Part shown: piece by piece, positions 1 through 6,601 of the stretch
Numbering within the stretch: position 1 is the first letter of the stretch
Layout of the letters: each line of letters begins with the position of its first letter
From: an uncultured Eubacteriales bacterium
GTDB taxonomy: Bacteria; Bacillota; Clostridia; Monoglobales; Monoglobaceae
Length of the DNA: 9,584 bases
Direction of reading: 5' to 3'
Assembly (NCBI GenBank): GCA_900550775.1
Contig: URTH01000057.1
Span: 1-9,584 of the forward strand
Notes under the pieces: generated by a model
Database searches by the model: none
The model's input: the letters and a program-made list of their open reading frames with translations, nothing else
Told to the model about the DNA's origin: nothing
Translations under genes and position numbers: made by a program

Positions 1-629
1 ACATCAACGTGCAGGAGCAGAACATCGACATGCTCTCCCTCTCCGGCCACAAGTTCCACGGGCCGAAGGGCGTCGGCGTGCTCTATGCGCGCAAGGGCAT
101 CATTCTCACGAACATCATTGAGGGCGGCGCACAGGAGCGCGGCAAGCGCGCTGGCACCGAGAACATCCCCGGCATCGTCGGCATGGCCGCGGCGCTGAAG
201 GACATGTGCGATCACATCGATGAAAATTCTGCAAAAGTCTCCGCCCTGCGGGACAAGCTGATCGCGGGCCTCGCCAAGATCCCGCACAGCATCCTCAACG
301 GCGACCCGGTCAACCGTTTGCCGGGCAATGCCAATATTTCGTTCTCTTTTATCGAGGGCGAGGGACTGTTACTGTTTTTGGATATGAAGGGTATCTCCGC
401 GTCCAGCGGCAGCGCCTGCACCTCCGGATCGCTGGATCCGTCACATGTGCTGCTTGCCATCGGCTTAAGGCATGAGGAGGCGCACGGATCGCTTCGTACC
501 ACCTTTGATACGGAAAATACCATTGAGGATATGGAGACGATTGCACAGGCCGTCAAGGAGACGGTAGAGCGGCTGCGCGGCATGTCTCCGCTTTATGAGA
601 AGTTTTTAAAAGAACAGGCGACAAAATAG
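1..629 (+). CDS. nifS: Cysteine desulfurase (NifS/IscS family), 3' part
   Basis: This PLP enzyme takes sulfur from L-cysteine as an active-site persulfide and passes it to Fe-S scaffold and tRNA-thiolation proteins in the cytoplasm. The gene enters from the left edge; reading starts at base 3 and 208 residues are visible, about the C-terminal half of a roughly 390-residue protein. The PLP-binding lysine is in SGHKFHGPKG (Lys codon 51-53). The catalytic cysteine is in SSGSACTSGS (Cys codon 417-419), the group I NifS/IscS loop. The ERGKRAGTENIPGIVG segment and the late RTTF region also fit the family. It lies 18 nt upstream of nifU and close to mnmA, its two expected sulfur acceptors. Codon bias changes sharply near base 315: about 88% of codons end in G/C before it and about 63% after, by hand count. 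The nifS/iscS label reflects context; family membership is clear. Confidence 0.95.
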   Translation, partial: INVQEQNIDMLSLSGHKFHGPKGVGVLYARKGIILTNIIEGGAQERGKRAGTENIPGIVGMAAALKDMCDHIDENSAKVSALRDKLIAGLAKIPHSILNGDPVNRLPGNANISFSFIEGEGLLLFLDMKGISASSGSACTSGSLDPSHVLLAIGLRHEEAHGSLRTTFDTENTIEDMETIAQAVKETVERLRGMSPLYEKFLKEQATK

Positions 630-647
630 AGAAAGGAAGGATGTCTT

Positions 648-1103
648 ATGTATAGCGAAAAAGTAATGGATCATTTCAGCAATCCGCGCAACGTGGGTGA
701 GATTGAAGACGCAAACGCTGTCGGCGAGGTAGGAAACCCCCAGTGCGGCGATATCATGAAGATTTATATGAAGATCAACGATGACACGCACAAGATTGAG
801 GATGTCAAGTTCAAAACATTTGGCTGCGGCGCGGCAATCGCGACCAGCTCAATGGCGACCGAACTGGTCAAGGATAAAACCTTAGAGGACGCGCTGGAAC
901 TGACGAATAAGGCGGTTGCCGAAGCACTGGACGGACTTCCTCCGGTAAAGCTGCACTGCTCGGTGCTGGCAGAAGAGGCGATTCACAGCGCCATTGCCAA
1001 TTATTATGAGCGCCGCGGCGAAGAACCGCCGGCAGGACTGCGCTGCACCGGCTGCTGCAGTGCATGCCACCACGCCCATGATGTGCATGAGGGTGAGGAA
1101 TAG
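648..1103 (+). CDS. nifU: Fe-S cluster assembly scaffold NifU/IscU-like, with Cys/His-rich tail
   Basis: This scaffold protein assembles nascent Fe-S clusters from desulfurase-derived sulfur in the cytoplasm. The 151 residues show an IscU domain over about 1-125: N-terminal YSEKVMDHFSNPRNVG, ligand Cys33 with Asp35 in NPQCGD, Cys60 in FGCGAAIA, and Cys104 in PPVKLHCSVLAEEAI. These are the three cluster cysteines and the conserved aspartate. The C-terminal Fe-S and Nfu domains of nitrogen-fixer NifU are absent, so functionally it is IscU-like. After the core, residues 133-147 carry four cysteines (133, 136, 137, 140) and four histidines (141, 142, 144, 147), a possible extra metal site not present in E. 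coli IscU. The start is ATG 648, with GAAAGGAAGG 7 nt upstream. It sits between the desulfurase gene and mnmA and overlaps neither. Confidence 0.95.
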   Translation: MYSEKVMDHFSNPRNVGEIEDANAVGEVGNPQCGDIMKIYMKINDDTHKIEDVKFKTFGCGAAIATSSMATELVKDKTLEDALELTNKAVAEALDGLPPVKLHCSVLAEEAIHSAIANYYERRGEEPPAGLRCTGCCSACHHAHDVHEGEE

Positions 1104-1106
1104 GCC

Positions 1107-2189
1107 GTGGAAAGGGTTGTAATCGGGATGTCCGGCGGCGTGGACAGCAGCGTTGCAGCCGCCGTGCTCAAAGAGCAGGGCTATGATGTCGTCGGCGTGA
1201 CGATGCGCTTGTGGGACGGTGAGACGGTGGAGGGAGAGGAGCTGGAGAGTACCTGCTGCTCGCTCTCGGCCGTGGAGGACGCGCGCCGCGTGGCGTTTCA
1301 TCTGGGGATTGACTACTATGTTTTGGATTTCCGCAAGGAATTTTCTGCGTCCGTAATCGACTATTTTGCAAACGAGTACCTTCTGGGCAGAACGCCCAAT
1401 CCCTGCATTGCCTGCAACCGGCATTTAAAGTTTGACGCGATGCTGAAAAAGGCGGAGCTGCTCGGTGCGGACAAGGTGGCAACCGGGCATTATGCAAACA
1501 TTGACTATGACGCGGCAAGCGGACGCTATCTGCTCCGCCGCGCCGCGGCCGCGACCAAGGATCAGACCTATGCGCTGTACGCGCTGACCCAAGCGCAGCT
1601 GGCACATACGCTGATGCCGCTGGGACAGTTTAAAAGTAAGGACGAAGTGCGCGAATACGCAAAGAAACTGGGACTTCCGACGGCCAAAAAGAAGGACAGT
1701 ATGGAGATTTGTTTTGTGCCGGATCAGGACTATGCCGCATTCATTCAGCGCCGTGTCGGTGCGCTGCCGCCGGAGGGCGACTTTGTGGATTTAGAGGGAA
1801 ACGTCCTCGGCCGGCACAAGGGCGTGGTTCATTATACGGTCGGTCAGCGAAAGGGGCTCGGCATCGCCTTTGGCAAGCCGATGTTTGTCGTGCGGATTGA
1901 CGCGGCAAAAAATCAGGTTGTTTTGGGTGAGAGCGGCAGTGAGTTTTCGGATTCGCTGCTTGCCATTGATGAAAATCTGATTCCGTTTGACGATATTACT
2001 GCGCCGATCCGCGCCGATATTAAGGTGCGTTACAGCGCAAAGCCCGCGCCCGGCGAAATCAGCCGGGAGGGCAAGTACCTGAGAGTGCGTTTTGATGAGC
2101 CGCAGCGTGCAATCACACCGGGACAGGCCGTTGTCTTTTATCAGCCAAACGGCGACCTGGTGCTGGGCGGCGCTACGATTCTGCGCTAG
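1107..2189 (+). CDS. mnmA: tRNA-specific 2-thiouridylase MnmA
   Basis: MnmA (TrmU) activates U34 of Lys, Glu and Gln tRNAs with ATP and inserts sulfur to give 2-thiouridine, using persulfide that starts at the desulfurase. The 360 residues match the usual family length. The PP-loop is SGGVDSS at 9-15. The catalytic cysteine pair is Cys103 (in NPCIACNRHLKF) and Cys202 (in SMEICF), equivalent to E. coli Cys102 and Cys199. GHYA at 127-130, KDQTYALY at 151-158 and VGQRKGLG in the central domain are also family signatures, followed by the C-terminal beta-barrel. STCCSLSAVEDA at 48-59 adds a Cys-Cys pair, as I recall from clostridial forms. The start is GTG 1107, 3 nt after the nifU stop, with a GAGGGTGAGG ribosome binding site inside the nifU end. 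Translation is probably coupled to nifU. Confidence 0.96.
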   Translation: MERVVIGMSGGVDSSVAAAVLKEQGYDVVGVTMRLWDGETVEGEELESTCCSLSAVEDARRVAFHLGIDYYVLDFRKEFSASVIDYFANEYLLGRTPNPCIACNRHLKFDAMLKKAELLGADKVATGHYANIDYDAASGRYLLRRAAAATKDQTYALYALTQAQLAHTLMPLGQFKSKDEVREYAKKLGLPTAKKKDSMEICFVPDQDYAAFIQRRVGALPPEGDFVDLEGNVLGRHKGVVHYTVGQRKGLGIAFGKPMFVVRIDAAKNQVVLGESGSEFSDSLLAIDENLIPFDDITAPIRADIKVRYSAKPAPGEISREGKYLRVRFDEPQRAITPGQAVVFYQPNGDLVLGGATILR

Positions 2190-2202
2190 GCACGCGTGTG
2201 CC
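2189..2202 (+). other. Small hairpin at the mnmA stop codon
   Basis: GGCAC-GCGT-GTGCC forms a 5-bp GC-rich stem with a 4-nt loop that begins on the last base of the mnmA stop. It is followed by TTAATAAAAAG rather than a T-tract, so it is a poor intrinsic terminator. It may protect a 3' end or partly separate mnmA from the helicase gene. It is short enough to be chance. Confidence 0.3.
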
Positions 2203-2223
2203 TTAATAAAAAGATTGGGGTGG

Positions 2224-4560
2224 ATGCGAAATAAAATTTTGGCACGGGAATATCCCGGCCTGAATCCACGTCAGCTGGAAGCGGTCCTGCATACCGAAGG
2301 GCCGCTTTTGGTGTTGGCGGGAGCCGGATCCGGAAAGACTACGGTGATTGTACATAAAATTGCACATCTGATTCGGTTCGGGCGGACAGAGACAGACATG
2401 CCGGCGCCGCCGTCGCTTTCCGAGCAGGATTTGGAGATTTTGTCCTGGTATGCGGACGGAGAACTGGACGAGCTGCCGCCGCATCTTACGGAATGTCTCG
2501 TAAACCGTCCGGCAAAGCCGTGGCAGATTCTGGCGATTACCTTTACAAATAAGGCGGCGGGCGAACTCAAGCAGCGTCTGGTAAAACGTCTGGGCAGCGG
2601 CGGTGAGGATATCTTTGCCAGCACGTTTCACTCGGCCTGTGTGCGCTTTTTGCGCCGCGATGCAGAGCGGATCGGATACGAAAAAAGCTTTACCATCTAC
2701 GACACGGCCGATCAGCAGACGCTGATGAAAAGCTGCTTAAAGGAGCTTTCACTTGACGATAAAAAGTTTGCGCCGAGGGCGGTGCTTTCCGCCATCAGCA
2801 ATGCCAAGGATAAGCTGATTGACGAAACAGAGTACGCAAACATCAATCACGGCGATTTTTACTATGGTACGGTGGCAGAACTGTATGCCCTGTACCAAAA
2901 GAAGATGAAGGCAAACAACGCGATGGATTTTGACGATCTGATTGTCAATACCGTGCGCTTGTTTGAGGAATGTCCCGATGTGTTGGAATCGTATCAGAAT
3001 CGGTTTCGGTATATTCTGGTGGACGAGTACCAGGATACCAACCACGCTCAGTACCGCCTGGTAAGCCTGCTTGCCAAAAAACATCAAAACCTTTGCGTGG
3101 TGGGCGATGACGACCAGAGCATTTATAAATTTCGTGGTGCGGATATTCAAAATATTCTGGGCTTTGAAAAGGAATTTTCCGCTTGTCGCGTTATTAAGCT
3201 GGAGGAAAATTACCGCTCAACCCAGACCATATTGGATGCGGCGAACGCGGTGATTCGGCATAACAGCGACCGAAAGGGCAAAAATCTTTGGACGGCGTCC
3301 GGTGCCGGAGAGAAGATAGAGCTGTATGCGGCGCTGAACGAACACGCCGAGGCCTATCATATCGCAGATACAATCAAGGCCTTGGGTGAGAGCTATAACA
3401 ACACGGTCATTTTATACCGTATGAACGCCATGTCCCGTATCTTGGAGGACGCGCTGCTGCGGTCTGCCATTCCGTATCGGGTTTTGGGCGGTCTTCGGTT
3501 CTATGACCGCAAGGAAATTAAGGATTTGACATCTTATCTCCGTCTGATTCAAAATTACGGAGACAACGTGGCACTGCGGCGGATTATCAACGAGCCAAAG
3601 CGCGGTATCGGTGCGGCCACCGTGGATAAGACCGAGGCGATTGCAGTGGGCGAGGGGCTGAACATGTTTGCCGTCTGCCAAAGAGCGGATTTGTTTGAGG
3701 AGTTTCCGACCGCGGCCGCGGCAAAGCTGAAAAGCTTTGCCGAGATGATTGAGGGGCTTCGTAAGGAACTGGAGGACGGTATGGGGCTGGAGCTCTTTGT
3801 CAAGCTTGTGATGGAGCGAACCGGCATGATTGCCGCATTAAAAAAGGAAAAAACGGTCGAAAACGAAACACGGCTTGAGAACCTTGACGAGTTTGTTTCC
3901 ATGGTGCAGGAGGCGGTTAAGGCGGACGCGGCCATCACGCTGGCACAGCTGCTGGAAAATATCTCGCTGGTTTCCGATATTGACAGCTATGACGAGGCGC
4001 AGGAGACGGTGACGCTGATGACCCTGCACAGCGCCAAGGGACTGGAGTTTCCCAACGTCTTTTTGATGGGCATGGAGGAAGGCGTATTTCCGGGGCTTCG
4101 TGCCTTTTCAGACGAGGCGGAAATCGAGGAGGAACGGCGGCTTTGTTATGTGGGGATTACCCGTGCCAAGGAAAGACTGTTTCTCACCCGTGCGCAGAGC
4201 CGGACGCTGTTTGGATCGACCAAATACAACCTCCCGTCCCGCTTTTTGGAAGAGATCCCGGCAGAACTTTTGGACTGCAAGGAGGAACGCGCCAAGATTG
4301 TATCCGATATTGAGCATATCGGCGGCGCCCGTCCTGTGGGTTTTGGAAAGAGCGGATTTTTAGCACAGAAAGACGAAGTAAAAAAGGCGGCCGCACCGAA
4401 AGTGCAGTTTGCGCCGGGCGATCAGGTCAAGCACCGCAAGTTTGGCATCGGTACCATTGTGTCGGCGCAGCCGATGGGCGCCGATACCTTGCTGCGGATT
4501 GCCTTTGAAGAGGGCGAAAAGAAGCTGCTTGCCGCATATGCCCCGATCGAAAAGATATAG
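2224..4560 (+). CDS. pcrA: ATP-dependent 3'-5' DNA helicase, PcrA/UvrD family
   Basis: A superfamily 1 helicase acting in repair, replication restart and transcription-coupled processes. The 778 residues show all core motifs: I AGAGSGKTT (32-40), Ia AITFTNKAAGELK (104-116), Ic FASTFHSACVRFL (131-143), II VDEYQDTNHAQ (266-276), III VVGDDDQSIYKFRGAD (292-307), IV LEENYRS, V VTLMTLHSAKGLEF (from 596) and VI EERRLCYVGITRAKERL (about 636-653). The last 52 residues (727-778, FAPGDQVKHRKFGIGTI and on) are the PcrA C-terminal Tudor-like domain known to contact RNA polymerase, which favours PcrA over Rep. An acidic insert of about 48 residues (52-99) lies between motifs I and Ia, where B. subtilis PcrA runs directly on. 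I chose ATG 2224 because LAREYPGLNPRQLEAV follows as in the family; the upstream frame overlaps mnmA. The only nearby ribosome-binding candidate, GGGGTGG, abuts the ATG, so translation may be weak. No separate promoter is visible. Confidence 0.95.
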   Translation: MRNKILAREYPGLNPRQLEAVLHTEGPLLVLAGAGSGKTTVIVHKIAHLIRFGRTETDMPAPPSLSEQDLEILSWYADGELDELPPHLTECLVNRPAKPWQILAITFTNKAAGELKQRLVKRLGSGGEDIFASTFHSACVRFLRRDAERIGYEKSFTIYDTADQQTLMKSCLKELSLDDKKFAPRAVLSAISNAKDKLIDETEYANINHGDFYYGTVAELYALYQKKMKANNAMDFDDLIVNTVRLFEECPDVLESYQNRFRYILVDEYQDTNHAQYRLVSLLAKKHQNLCVVGDDDQSIYKFRGADIQNILGFEKEFSACRVIKLEENYRSTQTILDAANAVIRHNSDRKGKNLWTASGAGEKIELYAALNEHAEAYHIADTIKALGESYNNTVILYRMNAMSRILEDALLRSAIPYRVLGGLRFYDRKEIKDLTSYLRLIQNYGDNVALRRIINEPKRGIGAATVDKTEAIAVGEGLNMFAVCQRADLFEEFPTAAAAKLKSFAEMIEGLRKELEDGMGLELFVKLVMERTGMIAALKKEKTVENETRLENLDEFVSMVQEAVKADAAITLAQLLENISLVSDIDSYDEAQETVTLMTLHSAKGLEFPNVFLMGMEEGVFPGLRAFSDEAEIEEERRLCYVGITRAKERLFLTRAQSRTLFGSTKYNLPSRFLEEIPAELLDCKEERAKIVSDIEHIGGARPVGFGKSGFLAQKDEVKKAAAPKVQFAPGDQVKHRKFGIGTIVSAQPMGADTLLRIAFEEGEKKLLAAYAPIEKI

Positions 4561-4594
4561 TACATGCTATAAGCTGCGAAAGGAGGAAGGTATC

Positions 4595-5335
4595 ATGTAT
4601 CAGGTGCTCTCTGAGGTTTATGACCAAATGCAGGAGATCGATTACACTGCCTTTGCCGATTATTATGAGGCGGTGTTTCAAAAGTTTGGCTGCCGGCCAA
4701 AGCTGGTTTTGGATCTGGGCTGCGGCACAGGCAACATTACCCTGGAGCTGGCGCGGCGCGGTTATGACATGATCGGGTTGGACAATTCCGCCGAGATGCT
4801 GGATATCGGGGCGCAAAAGGCAAAGGCGGCCGGTTATGATATCCTCTTTTTGCAGCAGGATATGGCAGCATTTGAGCTTTACGGAACGGTGGGCGCGATG
4901 GTCTGTGCCTTAGACGGCGTCAATTACCTGACCGAGGACGGTGCGCTTGGCGCGATGTTGTCGCTGCTGCACTGTTACTTGGATCCGGGCGGCATTTTGA
5001 TCTTTGATATCAACACGCCGTATAAATTCCGGCACGTTTTAGACGGGCGAACCTTTATTTATGACTGTGAGGACGCCTACTGCGCCTGGAGCAGTGAATA
5101 CGATGAGGATGAGGATCTTTGTTATTTTGATCTGAATTTCTTCTTTCCCGATGCGGACGGCAGGTATACACGCAAGGATGAATATCAGCAGGAGCGGGTC
5201 TATACCGTGGACGAAATTAAGGAATGTATCAAAAAGCAAGGGCTTTCCTGCCTCGGCGTGTACGATGCGCTCAGCTTTGATCCGCCGCAGGCGGAGAGTG
5301 AACGGCTGTTCTTTGTGGTGCAGCGCCCGGCTTAG
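4595..5335 (+). CDS. Class I SAM-dependent methyltransferase, YqeM-like
   Basis: A cytoplasmic methyltransferase of 246 residues with a Rossmann fold; the substrate is unknown. Motif I VLDLGCGTGN is at 38-47, and the acidic residue after strand 2 is Asp63 in GLDNSAEML. A motif II/III-like stretch LDPGGILIFDINTPYKF is at 129-145. The second half (YFDLNFFFPDADGRY and the ERVYTVDEIKE helix) resembles the insert and cap region of Firmicute YqeM-type proteins. The N-terminus YQVLSEVYDQMQEIDYTAFADYYEAVF is also typical of that group. The start is ATG 4595 with a strong AGGAGG at 4581-4586, 8 nt upstream. An in-frame opening continues back into pcrA but has no support. It follows pcrA by 34 nt with no terminator between, so it is probably cotranscribed. 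The family is secure; the YqeM link is from resemblance and memory. Confidence 0.85.
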   Translation: MYQVLSEVYDQMQEIDYTAFADYYEAVFQKFGCRPKLVLDLGCGTGNITLELARRGYDMIGLDNSAEMLDIGAQKAKAAGYDILFLQQDMAAFELYGTVGAMVCALDGVNYLTEDGALGAMLSLLHCYLDPGGILIFDINTPYKFRHVLDGRTFIYDCEDAYCAWSSEYDEDEDLCYFDLNFFFPDADGRYTRKDEYQQERVYTVDEIKECIKKQGLSCLGVYDALSFDPPQAESERLFFVVQRPA

Positions 5336-5338
5336 GAA

Positions 5339-5372
5339 ATTTGCCGCAGTCTTGAAGAGAAGATTGGCAAAT
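5339..5372 (+). terminator. Possible terminator hairpin after the methyltransferase gene
   Basis: ATTTGCC (5339-5345) pairs with GGCAAAT (5366-5372) across a 20-nt loop that can pair further (TCTT with AAGA). It begins just after the methyltransferase stop. The nearest T-run is at 5389-5395, 16 nt further on, so it is not a classic intrinsic terminator. Position is the main support: a new promoter follows at once. Confidence 0.3.
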
Positions 5373-5396
5373 CATGGGGGAATTTATACTTTTTTC

Positions 5397-5425
5397 TTGC
5401 AATATCGGGAATGCTGTGCTACAAT
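5397..5425 (+). promoter_or_regulatory. Sigma-A-type promoter for mscL
   Basis: TTGCAA (5397-5402) and TACAAT (5420-5425) are separated by 17 nt, with a TG one base before the -10 (extended -10). Transcription would start near 5432, giving a leader of about 78 nt before ATG 5510. The leader holds a perfect 10-bp palindrome, GATTGCAATC (5442-5451), and an alternative 6-bp stem GCAGAT/ATCTGC (5430-5435 with 5449-5454). I recognise no riboswitch class in it. Confidence 0.7.
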
Positions 5426-5509
5426 GAGGGCAGATAGAAGGGATTGCAATCTGCACGCAGCCCTGTATATAGCGCAGATTTGGCAAGTTTTATGGACGGA
5501 GTGATACCG

Positions 5510-5902
5510 ATGAGAAAGTTTTTACAGGAATTTAAAGCGTTTGCCATGCGCGGCAACGTCCTTGATCTGGCCGTTGGCGTGATTATCGGCGGCGCGTTTC
5601 AAAAGATTGTGTCCTCGCTGGTGTCCGATGTGATTTCACCGCTTTTGGGGCTTTTCGGCAACGCCAACTTTGACGGTCTGGTGCTGCATATCGGCACGGT
5701 GGAGCTGCGCTACGGCGCGTTTATAACGACGGTGATCGATTTTATCATCATGGCGTTTATTATCTTTTTGATGGTAAAGGGCATTAACCGATTGACCCAA
5801 ATCGGCAAAAAGCCGGAGCCGGAAAAAGAGCCGGACACCAAGGAATGTCCGTATTGTACGCGTGAGATTCCGATTGCGTCCGTACTGTACTTCGGAACTT
5901 GA
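5510..5902 (+). CDS. mscL: Large-conductance mechanosensitive channel MscL, frameshifted C-terminus
   Basis: MscL is a homopentameric membrane channel that opens under membrane tension to release solutes during hypo-osmotic shock. The 130 residues start with the amphipathic helix [17 protein letters not shown]1 (about 15-45, [29 protein letters not shown]) contains the gate-lining glycines. The loop runs to about 67, and TM2 is about 68-90 ([26 protein letters not shown]). The channel core is intact. A C-terminal CPYC (Cys113, Cys116) starts the zinc-ribbon-like tail seen in clostridial MscL proteins, but the frame then ends in VLYFGT-stop. A second half, [17 protein letters not shown], is readable one frame over at 5883-5936. 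About 8 nt appear lost around 5876-5883, removing the expected Arg-Cys-Pro. Channel function may survive, since the tail is dispensable in E. coli MscL. The start is ATG 5510, with GGAGTGA 6 nt upstream; ATG 5492 would add six residues with a poorer site. Confidence 0.9.
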   Translation: MRKFLQEFKAFAMRGNVLDLAVGVIIGGAFQKIVSSLVSDVISPLLGLFGNANFDGLVLHIGTVELRYGAFITTVIDFIIMAFIIFLMVKGINRLTQIGKKPEPEKEPDTKECPYCTREIPIASVLYFGT

Positions 5903-5936
5903 CGAAGCGGCGGAAGAAGAACAGGCGAAAGAATAG
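5883..5936 (+). pseudogene. Orphaned out-of-frame end of mscL
   Basis: Read in the frame starting at base 5883, this gives [17 protein letters not shown] and a TAG stop. CPxCTSEL-like ends followed by an acidic tail are what I expect at the C-terminus of clostridial MscL. It overlaps the observed frame to its stop at 5902. With the presumed missing 8 nt restored, the protein would be about 144 residues with a complete CxxC-x10-CxxC pair. Confidence 0.7.
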
Positions 5937-6018
5937 GAGCCCGGTACGGGTTGAAATAAGGAAATTTTGCACGATGCCCGGCATAAGAATAAAATAATAA
6001 TAAAAATCATAAAAGAAA

Positions 6019-6023
6019 AGGAG
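6019..6023 (+). promoter_or_regulatory. Ribosome binding site setting start 6032
   Basis: AGGAG, 8 nt before ATG 6032, is a good site. It shows that the broken gene's true N-terminus lies here and not at a downstream GTG. The stretch before it (about 5988-6020) is almost pure A/T and contains no recognisable promoter. Confidence 0.7.
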
Positions 6024-6031
6024 AGTTTTGT

Positions 6032-6519
6032 ATGTGGGAAGTTGCAGCAGCGGCGTACAGCGGCGTGTGGACGGTGATACAGGTTGTGCTTGAACTCCAG
6101 TCACCGTTGCATACTGGCGGATTTTTGAAAAAGCCGGTGAAAAGGGCTGGAAGGCAATCATACCGGTATACTCAAATTATGTACTCTATAAACTGGTGTG
6201 GAAGAAATCGATGTTCTGGTGGAATCTGGTCGTAGGCGTTATCGCGGGAATTGCGGGAGCTGTATTCATTGGCGCTTTGATGGCGGCCGGCGGCGGCGCA
6301 GACGCGATGATGATGGGCGGCACGGCGCTGATTTCGATGCTGGTGTTTTTGGCAACGGGAATTGTTAGTGTCGTTATTAACATCATTTTATATGTGAAGA
6401 TGGCACGTGCCTACGGATACGGCGGCGGCTTTGCAGTTGGTCTGATTTTTATAAATACCGTGTTTATTCTGATTCTGGGTCTTGGCAATGCAGAATACAT
6501 TGGCCCGCAGAATAACTGA
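6032..6519 (+). pseudogene. DUF5684-like small membrane protein, frame broken near 6097
   Basis: A gene for an integral membrane protein of unknown function. From ATG 6032 the first frame gives MWEVAAAAYSGVWTVIQVVLEL, a likely first transmembrane segment, then runs into unrelated sequence and stops. From about 6100 the frame one base back (-1, as after a 1-nt loss) gives VTVAYWRIFEKAGEKGWKAI, then IPVYSNYVLYKLVWKKSMFWWN, two or three hydrophobic segments, and LGLGNAEYIGPQNN to the stop at 6517-6519. WRIFEKAGEKGWKAIIPVYSNYVLYKL and the LGxGxAxYxGP ending are the features I associate with DUF5684. A single missing base at about 6097-6100 would restore one protein of about 162 residues. The break falls in a 14-nt match to Illumina adapter sequence (6091-6104), so it may be an assembly fault and not a real mutation. 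The gene follows mscL by about 95 nt without a terminator. Confidence 0.75.
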
Positions 6520-6540
6520 CAGACACAGGAAGGACTACAT

Positions 6541-6574
6541 AAAGCCCACGATGCACGATCGCATCGTGGGCTTT
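6541..6574. terminator. Bidirectional intrinsic terminator
   Basis: AAAGCCCACGATGC (6541-6554) and its exact reverse complement GCATCGTGGGCTTT (6561-6574) form a perfect 14-bp stem with a 6-nt loop, ACGATC. The stem's outer A-T pairs and the following T give a short U-tract in both directions. It lies 21 nt after the membrane-protein stop and between convergent genes, the usual place for a shared terminator. Confidence 0.9.
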
Positions 6575-6601
6575 TAAATTGCCAAACGCGCCGAAAAAAG
6601 T

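Noticed and set aside
882..1424. A 180-codon open frame antisense to nifU and mnmA.
   Set aside because: It spans two well-recognised genes on the other strand, has no ribosome site or family resemblance, and is expected from GC-rich coding DNA.
2092..2223. Upstream extension of the helicase frame into mnmA.
   Set aside because: It would overlap mnmA by 98 nt, and the added residues do not resemble PcrA N-termini, which begin near ATG 2224.
4409..4594. Upstream extension of the methyltransferase frame into pcrA.
   Set aside because: ATG 4595 has a strong AGGAGG, and family-like sequence begins there; the extension is out-of-frame pcrA sequence.
5870..5902. Programmed ribosomal frameshift in mscL.
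   Set aside because: I see no slippery heptamer or downstream structure, and the mismatch is best explained by about 8 missing nt, not by one-base slippage.
5940..5950. CCCG-GTA-CGGG as a terminator after mscL.
   Set aside because: The stem has four base pairs, the loop is three bases and there is no T-tract, so it is within chance.
6080..6110. Programmed frameshift in the DUF5684-like gene.
   Set aside because: There is no slippery sequence, and the adapter-like 14-mer at the break gives a simpler explanation.
6196..6519. An independent small membrane protein starting at GTG 6196.
   Set aside because: There is no ribosome site, and family-like residues (AYWRIFEKAGEKGWKAIIP) continue upstream in the same frame to about 6100.
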